The notes under the pieces were generated by a model. That model saw nothing but the letters and a program-made list of their open reading frames with translations, did no database searches and was not told the origin of the DNA. This document shows positions 1 through 13,174 of a stretch of DNA of 64,000 nucleotides, piece after piece. The stretch is from Neofusicoccum parvum (Eukaryota; Ascomycota; Dothideomycetes; Botryosphaeriales; Botryosphaeriaceae), in contig CP087211.1 of the NCBI GenBank assembly GCA_020912385.1, forward strand, positions 806,001 to 870,000, given 5' to 3'. Position 1 is the stretch's first letter; every line of letters starts with the position of its first letter. The position numbers and the translations under genes are program-made.

Positions 1-1382
1 AAACATCCCACGAGTCTCGCCGCAGACGCCCTGCATGGACAGCCCTTTCCCACTGCCCGTCGGCATACTTGCCTGCAGCCCAACGGCAAACTTCCCCTGC
101 GGCAACCCCACAACAGGCAAAGCGACACAGAGCAAAGCCTACGACATCCGGTGGCGGACAAGCTTCCCCGTCTCGAGGATCAGCACCCCAGACGTCGTCT
201 CTCCAGTGACACTCGTACCCCGGACCCACCCCCGCTCTTTCTACCCCGCACCCAACTCACCCACACACCACAGCCGCGCCGCCGCCAACGCCAGCGCCAG
301 TCCGCCCGCCAGCCCCACCAGTTGTACGTGTAAGTGGCATGCCGGGCGCCGGAACTAGCGGGTTTGGGCAGTGCCGAGTGAGGAAGATTTGGCCCCTCCC
401 ACCCGCCTTTCCCCATCTCCGCATCGTCGGGTAAGGAAAGCTATGCTCGCTCTCCCACAGAGAAGAAGAACCCAGCGGAGCGGGTACCGCCCATGGATCA
501 TTGCTGCGCGACCAGGCTTGCGGCTCTGGGAGATTACATGCGTTTGGGGAGGTTTGCCGGGTTGGGGTTGCACAGAGATCTATCCATCACTGGAATGGCC
601 GAAAGAAGCAGAAGGCTGCCACTGAGTAATGCGAGAGGGGAGTCGGCCACTGCTGGCTTCCCTTCGTCCAAATACGCTGCTTCCTTCGTTATTCCCACCG
701 GCCCACCCCAAGTAACGCGCGCGGCTTATTTCCGAGTCCTTTGTGCCCGCGCCGTAGGTATCCGCACACCATCCCCTCCAATGGTGCGCAGATCTATGGA
801 ATCAAAGCCCATGCAAGCCTATCTGAACGAAGGCTGGCCAGCCCCGCCACGCGCTTCTTGGTAGCGGATGTGCTGCTTGTTTTTCTCGCGAAGGCAAGGC
901 TTCTCTGGGCAGTGACCGTCCAGCCAGGGCGGTGCAAGTCAGCAAGTCAAGCCCACCTGCATGGCTGCTCCCAACGGACTAAAGGAAAAGGGCGGCTCAT
1001 GACCCTGCGTGCAATCTGGAACCGCCATTCGCCGGAGGGGGGGTTGGCCACACACGCCCTGCCTCGTTCCTCCGCCTGCTTTGCAATAGGGCCAGCGGAG
1101 GAAGGGTCTCGATCAACAAACGCGGAAATGCTAAGCGCCAGGGCATGTGCTGTCGTGTGAATCGCATGCGTTCCTGGCTGGGGAACCCGCTGCCCCGGGT
1201 GGGCTGTCCGGGGATCGACGTGCGTATAAGAGAAGCTTCGTGCTGCGCCCGTCTCGTCCATTGATCCCGCTCTTCCACCAACACATCTCGAATTCTGTCT
1301 CGCCACCCTGCTTTTGTGACGTAGATTTCGCCTCTCAATTGGACTAGACTACCCTCCGGATCACTGCTTTATTCTCGCAGCC
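1..1382. other. Left edge: possible gene 3' end, then intergenic promoter region
   Basis: No complete gene is visible. A frame on the + strand is open from the window edge to a stop at 356-358. For its first 60 codons it uses C/G-ending codons as the real genes here do, so it may be the tail of a gene entering from the left; I do not recognise the protein, and its last third is Ala/Ser/Pro low complexity. From about 360 to 1382 nothing looks coding. A TATAAG motif at 1225-1230 lies about 155 bp before the next start codon and is a reasonable core promoter candidate. Confidence 0.3.
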
Positions 1383-3169
<1,787 letters not shown>

Positions 3170-3531
3170 GCGGGAGGCGGCCGATAGACGGAAGACCGGC
3201 GGGCTGAGCGGGAGTTTGTGGGTGTTTGTGCCTGCGACGATTTACGATGTACGTAGTATTATTGACATGCGAATTGAGCGCTCGAGACATTGCCGTCACA
3301 TGCCAATGCGTGCGCGCGCTCGGGGGTTGCCCGGAGATTTGAGATGTGCGGGCGCTCCCGGAGCCACAAGTCGCGACGTCATCCGAGTCGAGCAGTGATG
3401 CCGACGCCGCAGCGCATCCTGCCCGTCCCTTCGGGGCAGCTGCTGCCTCTCCCCATCTCTCCCTCCCGCGCCGCCCCTCCATGGCTCCCGACCGCTCGTA
3501 GCCAGCCCTCCCGCCGCCGTCCAGCTCGACT

Positions 3532-5821
3532 ATGAGGACGGTCCTCCTGCTCGGCCGCCAATGCCTCCGCCCACACCTCGTCGTGGGCGCCGCGCGCTCT
3601 GCCGCCTCACGAGCTAGCCCGCACGCCTCGCGCAGCGCCTTCTCCTCGTCCACCCGCCGCGCCTTCGCCCGCCCGCCCTCCTCGTCGTCGTCGTCGTCGT
3701 CGCCGCCGCCGCCCTTCTTCCGCGTCCCTCCCCGCCGTGCCGGCCGGACGCTCCTCTTCTGCGCCACCCTCAGCCCCGGCGCCTTCGTAGCGCTGTCGCA
3801 GCAGAGCAATGACGACGACGAGCGCACCGGCGAGCAGCTCATGCTCGAGGCGTCGCGCGCCGAGCTCAAAGAGCAGGTCCCCAAGGCCATCCAGAACTCC
3901 AAGGGCTTCCGCAAGGGCGTGTACTTCTTCTTCGAGAACTACATCTGGGAGCCTTTGGCCACCGGCCTGCGCTTCGTACACCTCGTCGTGATCTTCGTGC
4001 CGGTTATCCTGACTGTGCCTGCCATCTGGGTTGGGCGCAGGGTGTCGGACAGGGACAATGAGAGGGCAGGCACGCTTTGGTGGTACTCGTTCCTGGTCAG
4101 GAGCATGGAGAGAGCCGGCGCCGCTTTTATAAAGGTAGGTTGGATGGATTGCATTGGAGCTTTGGGTTCCTGTGGGCTGACTGTAAATTCACCCAGCTGG
4201 GGCAATGGGCAGCCTCGAGGACCGATATATTCCCTACCGAGATGTGCAAATACATGTCGTCTCTCCACTCCAACGCGCCGGCCCATTCCCTGCATGATTC
4301 GAAGCGGATTGTGGAGAGAGCTTTTGACGGCCGCAATTTCGAGGACATATTCGACGAGTTTGATGAGAAGCCTTTGGGTGTAGGAGCCATCGCCCAGGTC
4401 TACAGAGCGAAGCTCAAGCCAGACCTTGCCGCGCCAGTCGCATCGGACATGGATCAGCCTCAGAATCTCCGCCAGAAGCTTAAGAAGAACGTCGACGCGA
4501 CGTTAAAGAGCACCCCACGTCGGATTCCCTCGTCTTACGTCGCTGTCAAAGTTCTGCACCCGCATATAGAAAAGGTCGTCCGGAGAGATTTACGCATAAT
4601 GTCTTTCTTTGCCCACATCATCAACGCCATACCCACCATGGAATGGCTTTCCTTCCCCGACGAAGTTGCACAGTTCTCTGAGATGATGAGGCTGCAGCTG
4701 GACTTGAGGATTGAGGGAGCTAATCTGACCATTTTCCGCCGGAACTTCAAGGAGCGCACAACCGCGTGGTTTCCCTATCCCTACAATGAGTACACCACCC
4801 GCCAGGTCCTTGTTGAGGAATTCGCCACCGGTATTGCTCTAGAGGACTTCTTGAAGAATGGCGGTGGCCCGTACCGGAAGGAAATCGCGGACGAGGGTCT
4901 GAATGCGTTCTTGCATATGCTCTTGATCGATAATTTCATCCATGCAGACTTGCACCCAGGAAATATCATGGTGCGCTTCTACAAGCCAGAAACGCCGGAC
5001 ATACCCACCTTCAAGACCAAGAAGACCCCGGAAGCCGTTAAAAACTCAACCGACGTGACCGAGGAGGTGCTGCAACGCCTGAAGCCGCTGAGAGGCAAGC
5101 GCAGGGCATGGAGCACCGAGCTTGAGCATCTTGACCAAGAGGGCTACCGTCCGCAGCTGATATTCATCGACACCGGACTCGTGACGGAGCTGAACGATAA
5201 GAACCGCAAGAACTTCCTCGACCTTTTCAAGGCCGTAGCAGAATTCGACGGCTACAAATCCGGTCACTTGATGGTAGAAAGGTGTAGGCAACCGGAGGCG
5301 GTCATCGACAAAGAGGTGTTCGCGTTGAAGATGCAGCATTTGGTGCTGAGCGTCAAGAGCCGCACCTTTGCACTTGGCAACATCAAGATTGGTGACATTT
5401 TGAACGAGGTGCTCACCATGGTGAGACAGCACCACGTCAGGCTCGAGGGTGATTTTGTCAACGTAGTCCTAAGTATCCTACTGCTGGAGGGTATTGGTCG
5501 GCAACTAGACCCAGAGATGGATCTCTTCGCTGGGTAAGTATCATGTGCAACCTTCATACGAAACTTGCTGACCCGACTGTGCTACAGCGCATTGCCTATT
5601 CTACGCCAGCTCGGCACATCTAGCGGCAGAGACATGATTCGGGGCGCAGACTTCTCGATGCTCAAGGTCTGGGCGGGACTCGAGGCTCGGAGTTGGCTTC
5701 GAGCTTCGGTGGAAAGCGTAAGTACTATCTATTCCGACGCGCCGTCCTTGTAGTCGTTGATATTAACGCACAGCAGGTTGAGGCATGCGTGAAATACGAT
5801 CTCCTCTCTCCTAACATTTAA
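3532..5821 (+). CDS. ADCK2/Cqd1-like UbiB (ABC1) family kinase, mitochondrial
   Basis: Atypical kinase-like protein of the UbiB family; yeast members act in coenzyme Q biosynthesis or distribution at the inner mitochondrial membrane. Four exons (3532-4134, 4197-5533, 5588-5717, 5777-5821) give about 704 aa; the last acceptor could be 3 nt earlier. The N-terminus is rich in Arg/Ser/Ala like a mitochondrial presequence and is followed by a hydrophobic segment near residues 150-165. Family hallmarks are present: the KxGQ motif at 201-204 (split by intron 1, continuing IKLGQWAASRTDIFP), the Ala-rich loop GVGAIAQVYRA, the lysine of VAVKVLHP, the catalytic loop FIHADLHPGNIMV, and a metal-binding motif written DTG instead of DFG. 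The long N-terminal lead and overall size fit the ADCK2/Cqd1 branch better than Coq8. It starts 362 bp after the monooxygenase on the same strand. Confidence 0.9.
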
Positions 5822-6556
5822 CGACGAGTTGTAAGAGGATCGACTGGACATTCTCACAGGCGTTCGGGATGATGGGTTTTTGGGAAAGAAGACCGGAGAC
5901 GGGCATTTTGGAAGAGTTGCATGAGTGTACTAGTATTAAACAAGACAGACCCAATCACGTTTTTCTTTGGCAGCCCTCTGGACGAGGCGCACGCAGATTG
6001 CCGACGGCGATGACGACGGAGCGGCAGTATCCGTGCATGCTGGGCTTGCGATTGGCGGCCGGGATGCTGTCGATCATCTCGACATCATAACCCCCCAATC
6101 CAGTCACCAACCCGACATGGTTCACATCCAGATCGATCCCCCATCGACCGCATCGGCATTCCACTGCCTTCCCTTCTGGTCGCACAAAGAAACTGCAGCT
6201 AGCCGCGTGGATCAACACCCGCCCCCTTTGCCATGAAGCGTGACGCCAGCCGACGGGCGTGCAGCCGCATACGTCATTATAGCGCCCTGCACGAGCTACC
6301 CTCCACTCCGTCACACCTGTCATTTCCTTGTTGGACATAAAGTCGTACCAGCCATGGCGCTGAGTGACAGCAACAGCGCGCGCGTTCGAGACACAGCTGT
6401 GGAGCAACACGCGCACCGCCTGCCTAGTGCCTGCCAGTTTCCCTGCTGTGACACCCACCTTACCTGCTTGCTCCTTTAAGCTTCCCCTTCCCTGCCCCTC
6501 TCCTCCCCACATCCCTACATCGAACCACCTCCCTTACCTCTCACGCACACCATACC
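5822..6556. other. Intergenic region between the UbiB kinase and DUF3292 genes
   Basis: 735 bp with no supported gene. The last 80 bp before the next start are pyrimidine-rich, as in many fungal core promoters. A 185-codon open frame on the - strand has no recognisable content. Confidence 0.6.
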
Positions 6557-8946
6557 ATGGCCTCCGCCTCCGCCTCCGCCACCGACCCGGACGACCCCCC
6601 GCCGCAGCAACAGGCCCGCCCCGGCGCCGTCTACCGCGACCTCCTGCCCGTGCCGCTCGCGGCCGACACGACCGCGACGACGGACCCGGCGGCGCGCGTC
6701 GACGCGGCGCCGTCGCTGCGCGACGGGCCCACGCTGTCGCACGCGCTGGCCATGGACGACCACGAGGAGAAGGGCGTCGCGCAGCGCGCGCACGCCGCCG
6801 AGGTCGTCAACCTCGGGTGGAACGAGCCGGGCGAGGCGATCGCGGAGCCGCTAGTGGGCGGGCTGGGGAACGAGGAGCTGTGGATGCTGGTGAGGCGGTT
6901 TAATAAGGTGAGTGTTTTTTTTTTTTTTTTGGGTGGTGGGCAGCGGCGTGTTGAAGGGGGAAGGCTGACGCGGGGGGTGAGCGCAGCAAATTTATCACGT
7001 CAAGGAGTATGGGCGGCCGGTGCCCGGGAATCTGGATCTGAACATCGCGGATGAGGAGGAGTTTTCGCCGGATAAGCTGAGGGCGAATGTGGAGAGGGCG
7101 TACATGACGGTGGGGATGGGCATGTTGGGGGCGGCGAAGCAGGTGGCGCGGTTGAGGTCGTGGAGGGAGACGAGGAGGACGGCGTGGTTTTGCGGCGTGA
7201 GTTTCTTCTCCCGTTGCGGTTGAAGGTGGGGGCTTGCTGAACTAAAGGGGCGTGCAGGTCTACTTTGTGGCATGGGCTTTTGACTTCCTGGTGCCGCTCT
7301 TCTCCGCCACCATCATCGCGCTGATTGCGTATCCCCCGTCGCGGGACTTCCTGTTCCCGCCTGCGCCAATCGCGCTCGTGGATTCCAGGACTGGAGGCGT
7401 GCAGAAACCCAAGGCGGGCGTCCTGGGTAGCCATGACAGTGCTACCGGCGCACCGGAGAACCATAAGGGTGAGGCAGTTGAGCAAGAAGCGAGCAATTTC
7501 GTCAACGGCATCGCGTCCGTCACGCTCAGCAGCGTCGCTGGCAAGCATCCCCAGAGCGAGCCGGATGCAGAGGATGGCGCACCGCAAGATTTGGCACCTG
7601 ATCCTACTGCGATTGCGGTTGGTGCTGCCAATGCGAAGGACAAGGCTAGTGGAGCGAAGCCGACGGCTGAGCATGACAAGACCAAAGTGCCTATGGAGAC
7701 AGCTATGTGGTCACAAATGAGACCAGTCATGCATGGCATTGCTGAACTGACGGATACCTGGGAGCGCTTTGGAAAGTAAGACAGCTCGAGGCATGTGCAT
7801 TTAGTGGGAACGCCTACTCACAGATAACAGTTCCCTCTCTCCCACGCCACCTTTTCCCCGAGACATCTACCGCCTCCGTCTAGCCGCTCTAGTCGTGCCC
7901 TTGCTCGCCATGTCCATCTTCATCACGTCCTACATGTTCATTAAAGGCGTGACCTTCGGCGTCGGCTTCGGCTTCTTCGGCGACCCCATTATCTCCCGCG
8001 GTCTCACCTGGCTCAATTCCACCTTCCCCCACTGGCAAAAGATCCTCGAAATCAGAAAGTACGCCTTCTTCCCCCCTCCCCACCATGTCCCTCCACTAAT
8101 CATCCCCGCAGCACCCTCCTCAAAGGCGTGCCCACCAACGCCCAACTCACCCTCACCCTCCTCCGCATCGGCGAAGCCAACAAAGCCCCCCTGCCACCCC
8201 CTCCAGGAGCCACCACCCCTCCCCCTGACCAACCCGCCCGCGTCACGGACGCGCACCTGCGCTCCACAGGCGCCGACCCTCCCCTCTCGGCCACGCCGGC
8301 CGAGCTCGACGCGGCCATCGCGCAGCACGACCCCGAACTGCCGCACGAGACGTCAGGGGCGGACATCGACGCGGCCAAGGGGCGGGCGCACGGCAAGAAG
8401 GGGTCGCGGCTGGTCAGCTTCTTCCGCGGGACGACGCGCGGGGTGGTGGAGACGGCGATCGGGGCGGACCGGGTGAAGGCGAAGACGGGCAGCGACGCGG
8501 CCAAGGAGCGGCTGGGCGCGGTGCCGCCGGCCGGGGAGGAGCGCCGCAGCGGGCCGGTCAGCTTCAAGGGCCGGTACCACGGGCGGCGCGGCCGGGTGTA
8601 CATCACGACCAAGGCGACGATCCCGTGCGTGGCGTTCAGCACCGACGGCAAGGAGGTGGAGAAGCGCGTGGGCGGCGCGGAGGAGGCGGTCGGCGGCGGG
8701 GAGGACGACGGCGTGCACCCGGCGTGGAGCGTGCCGGTGGCGGAGATCAGGGAGCTGAAGAAGGTGGGCGGGTACGGGTGGAAGGCGAAGCTGGTGGTTG
8801 GGTGGGCGATGGGGAGGGAGGTGGCGGATGGGCTGGAGGTCACGGACAAGAGGGGCGCGGTGTGGAAGATCACGGCGCTGCCGCTGAGGGACGAGCTGTT
8901 CAACCGGCTGGTGGCGATGGGGGGGCAGAAATGGGAGGCTTGGTGA
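6557..8946 (+). CDS. DUF3292 family membrane protein
   Basis: Fungus-specific protein of unknown function. Five exons (6557-6907, 6987-7196, 7258-7775, 7831-8058, 8112-8946) give 713 aa; every junction keeps frame and has a standard GT...AG intron of 53-79 nt. The core contains stretches I associate with DUF3292 (PF11696): NLDLNIADEEEFSPDKLRAN, the first membrane segment in YFVAWAFDFLVPLF with ALIAYPPSRDFLFPPAP, and GVLGSHDSATGAPENHKGEA. A second hydrophobic region is LAALVVPLLAMSIFITSYMF, giving two or more membrane spans. The N-terminal ~60 residues and the segment around residues 440-500 are Pro/Ala-rich and probably disordered. The first intron carries a long T run (about 6911-6930). Family call is from memory of the pattern; function and organelle are unknown. 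Confidence 0.8.
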
Positions 8947-9671
8947 GGGGGGGGTTTGCAGGTTCTCGGTTGAGGCGTTGAAGCAGGTGGGTGAATTTGT
9001 AGATTTTCGGCTACGCTTGTGCAGATGGTTGAATGCTCTGGTGCGACAGTTGCGTGTGAATTATTGTAGTCTGCAGAATCTGAAGGCCAATGTTCGACTT
9101 GACTTCGCGTGAATCAAACAACATGGCAAATGCTTTTCCCTCGCTACTGACTTTTTTTCCCTTCACTCTGTTGCGTCCTTGGATCTAGAGGTGGGCGTTT
9201 CCGGGTCCAGGCAGCGGGAGAGTGAAATTACTAGCTTTGGCTGAATGCTGGATTGCAGGGAAGGGCGTGCTTCACGGATAAGCAGCAGGGGGCACAGAGA
9301 ACAAACGGTGAAGAAGGTTGAGAGGCATTCCAGCGCGAGGCTGTGCACGGGCGGCGGCTGCCCCGCTTGCGTCATGGCGAGTCTCGGCCTCTCCAGCCGC
9401 GCGCAAACCAGATCTCGCGCGCAGCGGTGCGCCACAGCTGCACCTGTCCATCCATGCCCTCGATCGTCATGGCGCGCCCGCCGCCCCTTGATAGGCTGTC
9501 CGTCACATGCAGACAGCCATTAGCCGGAGCCTGTCTCAAACGCCAGCGCCTCCAAGCTGCCCTACGCGGCCTACGTCAAGCTCCCGCAACCGCCCTCCCC
9601 CCATACCTGCACCACCCTCCTGCCACAGGCACCGTCGCCAGCCCTCCGCATCGCCCTGCGCCACCGCAACA
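8947..9671. other. Intergenic region with promoter of the next gene
   Basis: 725 bp without a supported gene. An ATG at 9507 is in frame with the next CDS and the frame stays open, so an N-terminal extension of 55 residues is formally possible; its composition (Arg/Pro/Ser) looks like leader rather than protein. Confidence 0.55.
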
Positions 9672-11227
9672 ATGCTGGAATACTTCACGTACAAGAAATT
9701 CAAGGACAATCGGGACAAGAAGGTCCAGGAGCGCGCCACCGCCGCGAAGATGGCCGCCGAGGCCCAGGCCGCCGACGAGCCCAAGTCGCCCATCCTGAAC
9801 GACGAGGAGGAGGCCTTCCTCGAGAGGATCACCTCCGAGGCCGAGGACGAGACTCCGCCACCGCTGCCCGAGCGGCCCAAGGCTGCCACCGTCCCGACCC
9901 TCGACTCGAATGGCGTCGCCAGCGCCACCCGGACAAAGAGCACCGATGCGCAGGTAGCGCTGATGGATGGCGCGGAGCGGGTGCCTCTGCCGCAGTCGCC
10001 GCCGGCCGTCGCGACGCCTGAAGGAAAGGAGGACAAGAAGAAGAAGAACTACTGGGCGTGGGTGCCTGATATTCCCAAGCGCGCAAAGGTAGAGACACAT
10101 CCGAGATGTTCCCTGTTGAAGGACATAGCTGACATGGCACGACAGAGCATGCGCCAGTCCAAGGCCGACTCGAAAGCAGCCGCCGACCTCGCCTCCGCCG
10201 CCGAAGCCGTCAAGAAGGGCGAAGGCGTCGAGCTGAACCCGGACGGCACCGTCAACAACGACGCCGAAGTCGCGAAGGAGAAGCAAGACCTGGCGGAAGT
10301 GCTGGACCAGCTCAACCTGGCCGCGGTCAACAACCGCGTGTTCAGCTTCAGCAAGGAGTCGCAGGACCTGCTGGAGAAGTTCAAGCTGGTGCTCAAGGAC
10401 CTGGTCAACGGCGCGCCGCACGCGTACCAGGACCTGGAGAACCTGCTGACCAATTCGGAGAAGCAGCTAGACAAGCTGTACGGCAGCCTGCCGCCCTTCC
10501 TGCAGAACCTGATCAAGCAGCTGCCCACCAAGATGACGGCCGCTCTCGCCCCGGAGGTTTTGGCCGCCGCCGCCGAGAAGCCCGACGCCCATCTGCACGC
10601 CCAGGGCGCGTCGTCGTCATCCAAGTACGCAAAGTACGGCAAGCACCTCAACAAGGTGCCCCCGCTCAAGAAGCTCGTCTCTGAGCAGGGCGCCATCGCC
10701 GCGCTGCTGCGCACCATCCTCAACTTCCTGAAGCTGCGCTTCCCAGCCGTCGTGACAGGGACGAACGTCTTGATGAGCTTAGCCGTGTTCAGTGAGCACC
10801 CCTTTCTTCCCTCTTCCTCTCCGCATCACGCTGGACCGAGCTAACGGGACCGACCACAGTCCTCCTCTTCGTCTTCTGGTACTGCCACAAGCGCGGCCGC
10901 CAGGTCCGCCTCGAGCACGAGGCCAGCGCGCGCGCGTCGGAGACGTCGCTCGACGAGCGCGAGCCCAGAATCGTCCTCACGCCCGGCACCAAGCCGCCCG
11001 GCGACAACGAGGGCGGCCCGTCGGACTCGATGACGTCGAGCAGGGGGTTCGACGGCGACGCGGGCGGCGCGAACGAGCCGGCCATCACGATCCTGGACGA
11101 CGGCGACCCGCGGGTCGTGGATCTGCCGAGCGTGCTGGAGCTGCCGGATCCGAAGACGGTGCCGTTGCCGGAGGGGGCGGATGAGGGGTTGGGTGGGGAG
11201 GGGAAGGGGAAGGAAAAGGAGGTTTGA
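9672..11227 (+). CDS. Unrecognised single-pass membrane protein with long charged N-terminal half
   Basis: I do not recognise the family. Start chosen at 9672 (ACAATGCTG). Exons are 9672-10791 and 10860-11227, giving 495 aa. An extra 57-nt segment (10089-10145) has a GTAGAG donor, an internal CTGAC and a CAG acceptor and is a multiple of three; removing it gives 476 aa, and I think it is probably an intron. The N-terminal half is highly charged and probably partly helical (KKFKDNRDKKVQERATAAK; AAEAVKKGEG), followed by a helical stretch around DLLEKFKLVLKDLVNG. One hydrophobic span is assembled across the last intron (GTNVLMSLAVF joined to ILLFVFWYCHKRGR), followed by a basic stop-transfer and an acidic tail. 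The topology suggests a membrane anchor with a large N-terminal cytosolic domain. Confidence 0.75.
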
Positions 11228-12636
11228 GGGATTAGGGGCTGGCGGTTGAGGATGTTTTGTGATACCCGAGATGGCTGGTTGGTTGCTGGTCACTTCCATT
11301 TGGCTTAGATTGATGACGATGTTTTCCTTTGTTCTGGGTTGTAGCAGGGTTATGAGAGACGAGGTAATGATCTGGGTCCTGGTTTGCAAAAGAGGTAGGC
11401 GGGAAACATGGATGTGATACCTTGGGACTGGATGAGATGGTAAAGGTGGTTTGGTCGGTTGGTTTCTGCATCAAGTGGTTCAGCGCTTTGGAGTTTTGGT
11501 GGATTCGACATAGTGCAGTAACAACGCGGAGCTTCGTTCGAATTACAACTTCATACCTGCGCATATAACTACGTCTTGCATGGTCCGTCTACTTCCTTCG
11601 CACGTAGAACGTACGCATGCGTGATAATACTAGATAAGAGTGACTGTGGGGCCGAGAGAGCCATAGGTGGCACTACTGTCGTTTGGAGTACTTAAGACCC
11701 TTACCAACGGATCTTCTTTCTGAATACAAGTTCCTCACGCTTTTCGGCTGTTTTTGAGACTTCAGTATCAGATTCATTCGTCTGATGCGTTTTTTCGGAC
11801 AATAAAATCAAATTCTTGCTGCCTAACCACTCAAATGGGGCAGTCAAGAGTCTCTCCACCCATGATTCGTTAAGTCCACCACGCAGTGAGCCTTAGCATT
11901 TCTCCGGTTTGCTGCTGTGCATTTGACGATAAGGTCCTCAGAGTACTTCTTCGTTTTCCCCAAATGATGAGCGCCAAGATTCTGCCAGAAGTGTCTTGTA
12001 GTCTGAGATGCTCAGGTATCGAGAAATACCCCAGCGCAGAGGTTCGGAAGATAGGTAATTAGGAGTTTAGGGAATGCATGTGGGACTACATGGTATATAT
12101 CAACAGCGTTGTTGAGAGATGGTAAGTAGTCCTCGTATTCTATAATATTGGGTTTCGTTACGAGGGAGTATAATGGTAATCACTATCATCCTAAATCGCT
12201 GAAGAAATTATCATTTCGTACCACAATTGAAATGGATTGTTAAGGATTCCGGAGCGTGTACTGTGAACTACCCACCAAGGATCCGGCAGTTTGATGATTC
12301 CCAACGAGTTGACCCCCAAGAAAGTACCATAGTAGATGAATAGATTAAATCTGAAGTGTTAAATCTGGTCTACAATACAGAGTTAAGGGTTGAACACTCT
12401 AAGAACCACAGTAGGACTTGCTTGTTCCGGGTCAACTCGCTTTCTTGTGATTCGAGAAGAGCCGCACTCTGCGGAGTTATGCGCCCGCGGTTCACCAAAC
12501 GTATCATTCCCCCCAAGAACCATCAACATCTCCACTACTCAAATTCGTTGCTGCGCAAGCAGAGTCCCAGATGAAGCCCGCCAGCATTCTGTTCTTTTGC
12601 TGCTCTGCAGCAGGAAGCGTGATGCGTCCGCGCTCC
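11228..12636. other. Gene-free, AT-richer interval
   Basis: About 1.4 kb without a supported gene. From about 11560 to 12560 the base composition is clearly more AT-rich than the flanks, and open frames are short. I see no transposon ends or long repeats. It could be decayed sequence or simply 3' flanks of the genes on either side, which converge here. Confidence 0.5.
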
Positions 12637-12849
12637 CTACTCCGTATCACCAGTCTCACCACCCATCTCCTCCAGTTCGACCCCCTCCTCCTGCTGCTCC
12701 TGCTCCTCACCCATCCACCTGCTCCGCACGAAGTCCCTTGCTAGACCTCTGAGCGAGATCCAGCAACAAGCCAGGGAGGTGATGACGAGAACGGCGAAAA
12801 TGACGGCTCCGGCGATGAGCTTGGACTGGTTGGAGAGCTTGGTGTTCAT
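12637..12849 (-). CDS. Small single-pass membrane protein (70 aa), hypothetical
   Basis: A single-exon 70-residue frame with strong coding character: C-ending codons dominate the membrane segment. Residues 10-33 form one clear hydrophobic span (LIAGAVIFAVLVITSLACCW), preceded by a short polar N-terminus and followed by a basic RxxRDFVRSR patch and an acidic Glu/Gln-rich tail. Basic residues after the span and few before it suggest an outside/lumenal N-terminus. Upstream on the same strand a GTACGC...CCAG pair could be a 5' UTR intron. It lies downstream of rad9 in the same orientation. No family recognised. Confidence 0.55.
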   Translation of the reverse strand: MNTKLSNQSKLIAGAVIFAVLVITSLACCWISLRGLARDFVRSRWMGEEQEQQEEGVELEEMGGETGDTE

Positions 12850-13174
12850 GGTGCTTTATAAGTGTTATCTTGTCCTTCACATGACTGGGTAGATTGAGTA
12901 GTGCGTACTTATCGTTGAAGTAGATCTTGGGGCTGTTGAGATCTCTAGTGGTTTGTGGAAGTTTTCGAGATCTTTTGTGAGCGTGTGGTAGAGTGGTTGT
13001 GTCGGTGCTGAAGAAGAAGCATTGAGCGCAGAAGGGTGACAGCAGATATAAACGCATTACACAAACTACACGATCTTTAATCTTGCTATTGTGTCTACTG
13101 TGTAGTCTATAGCTGTTGATGTCCGAGAACAACGTCCGATCACCATAACCCGTGGATCTACTAAACATCAGCAT
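12850..13174. other. Short spacer between rad9 and the 70-aa gene
   Basis: 325 bp that must hold the rad9 terminator and the promoter of the small gene. A frame of 155 codons crosses it and overlaps the small gene out of frame; its composition is not protein-like. Confidence 0.45.

Noticed and set aside
5955..6512. 185-codon open frame on the - strand between two genes
   Set aside because: Trp/Gly/Arg-rich, no family content, lies in the promoter of the next gene.
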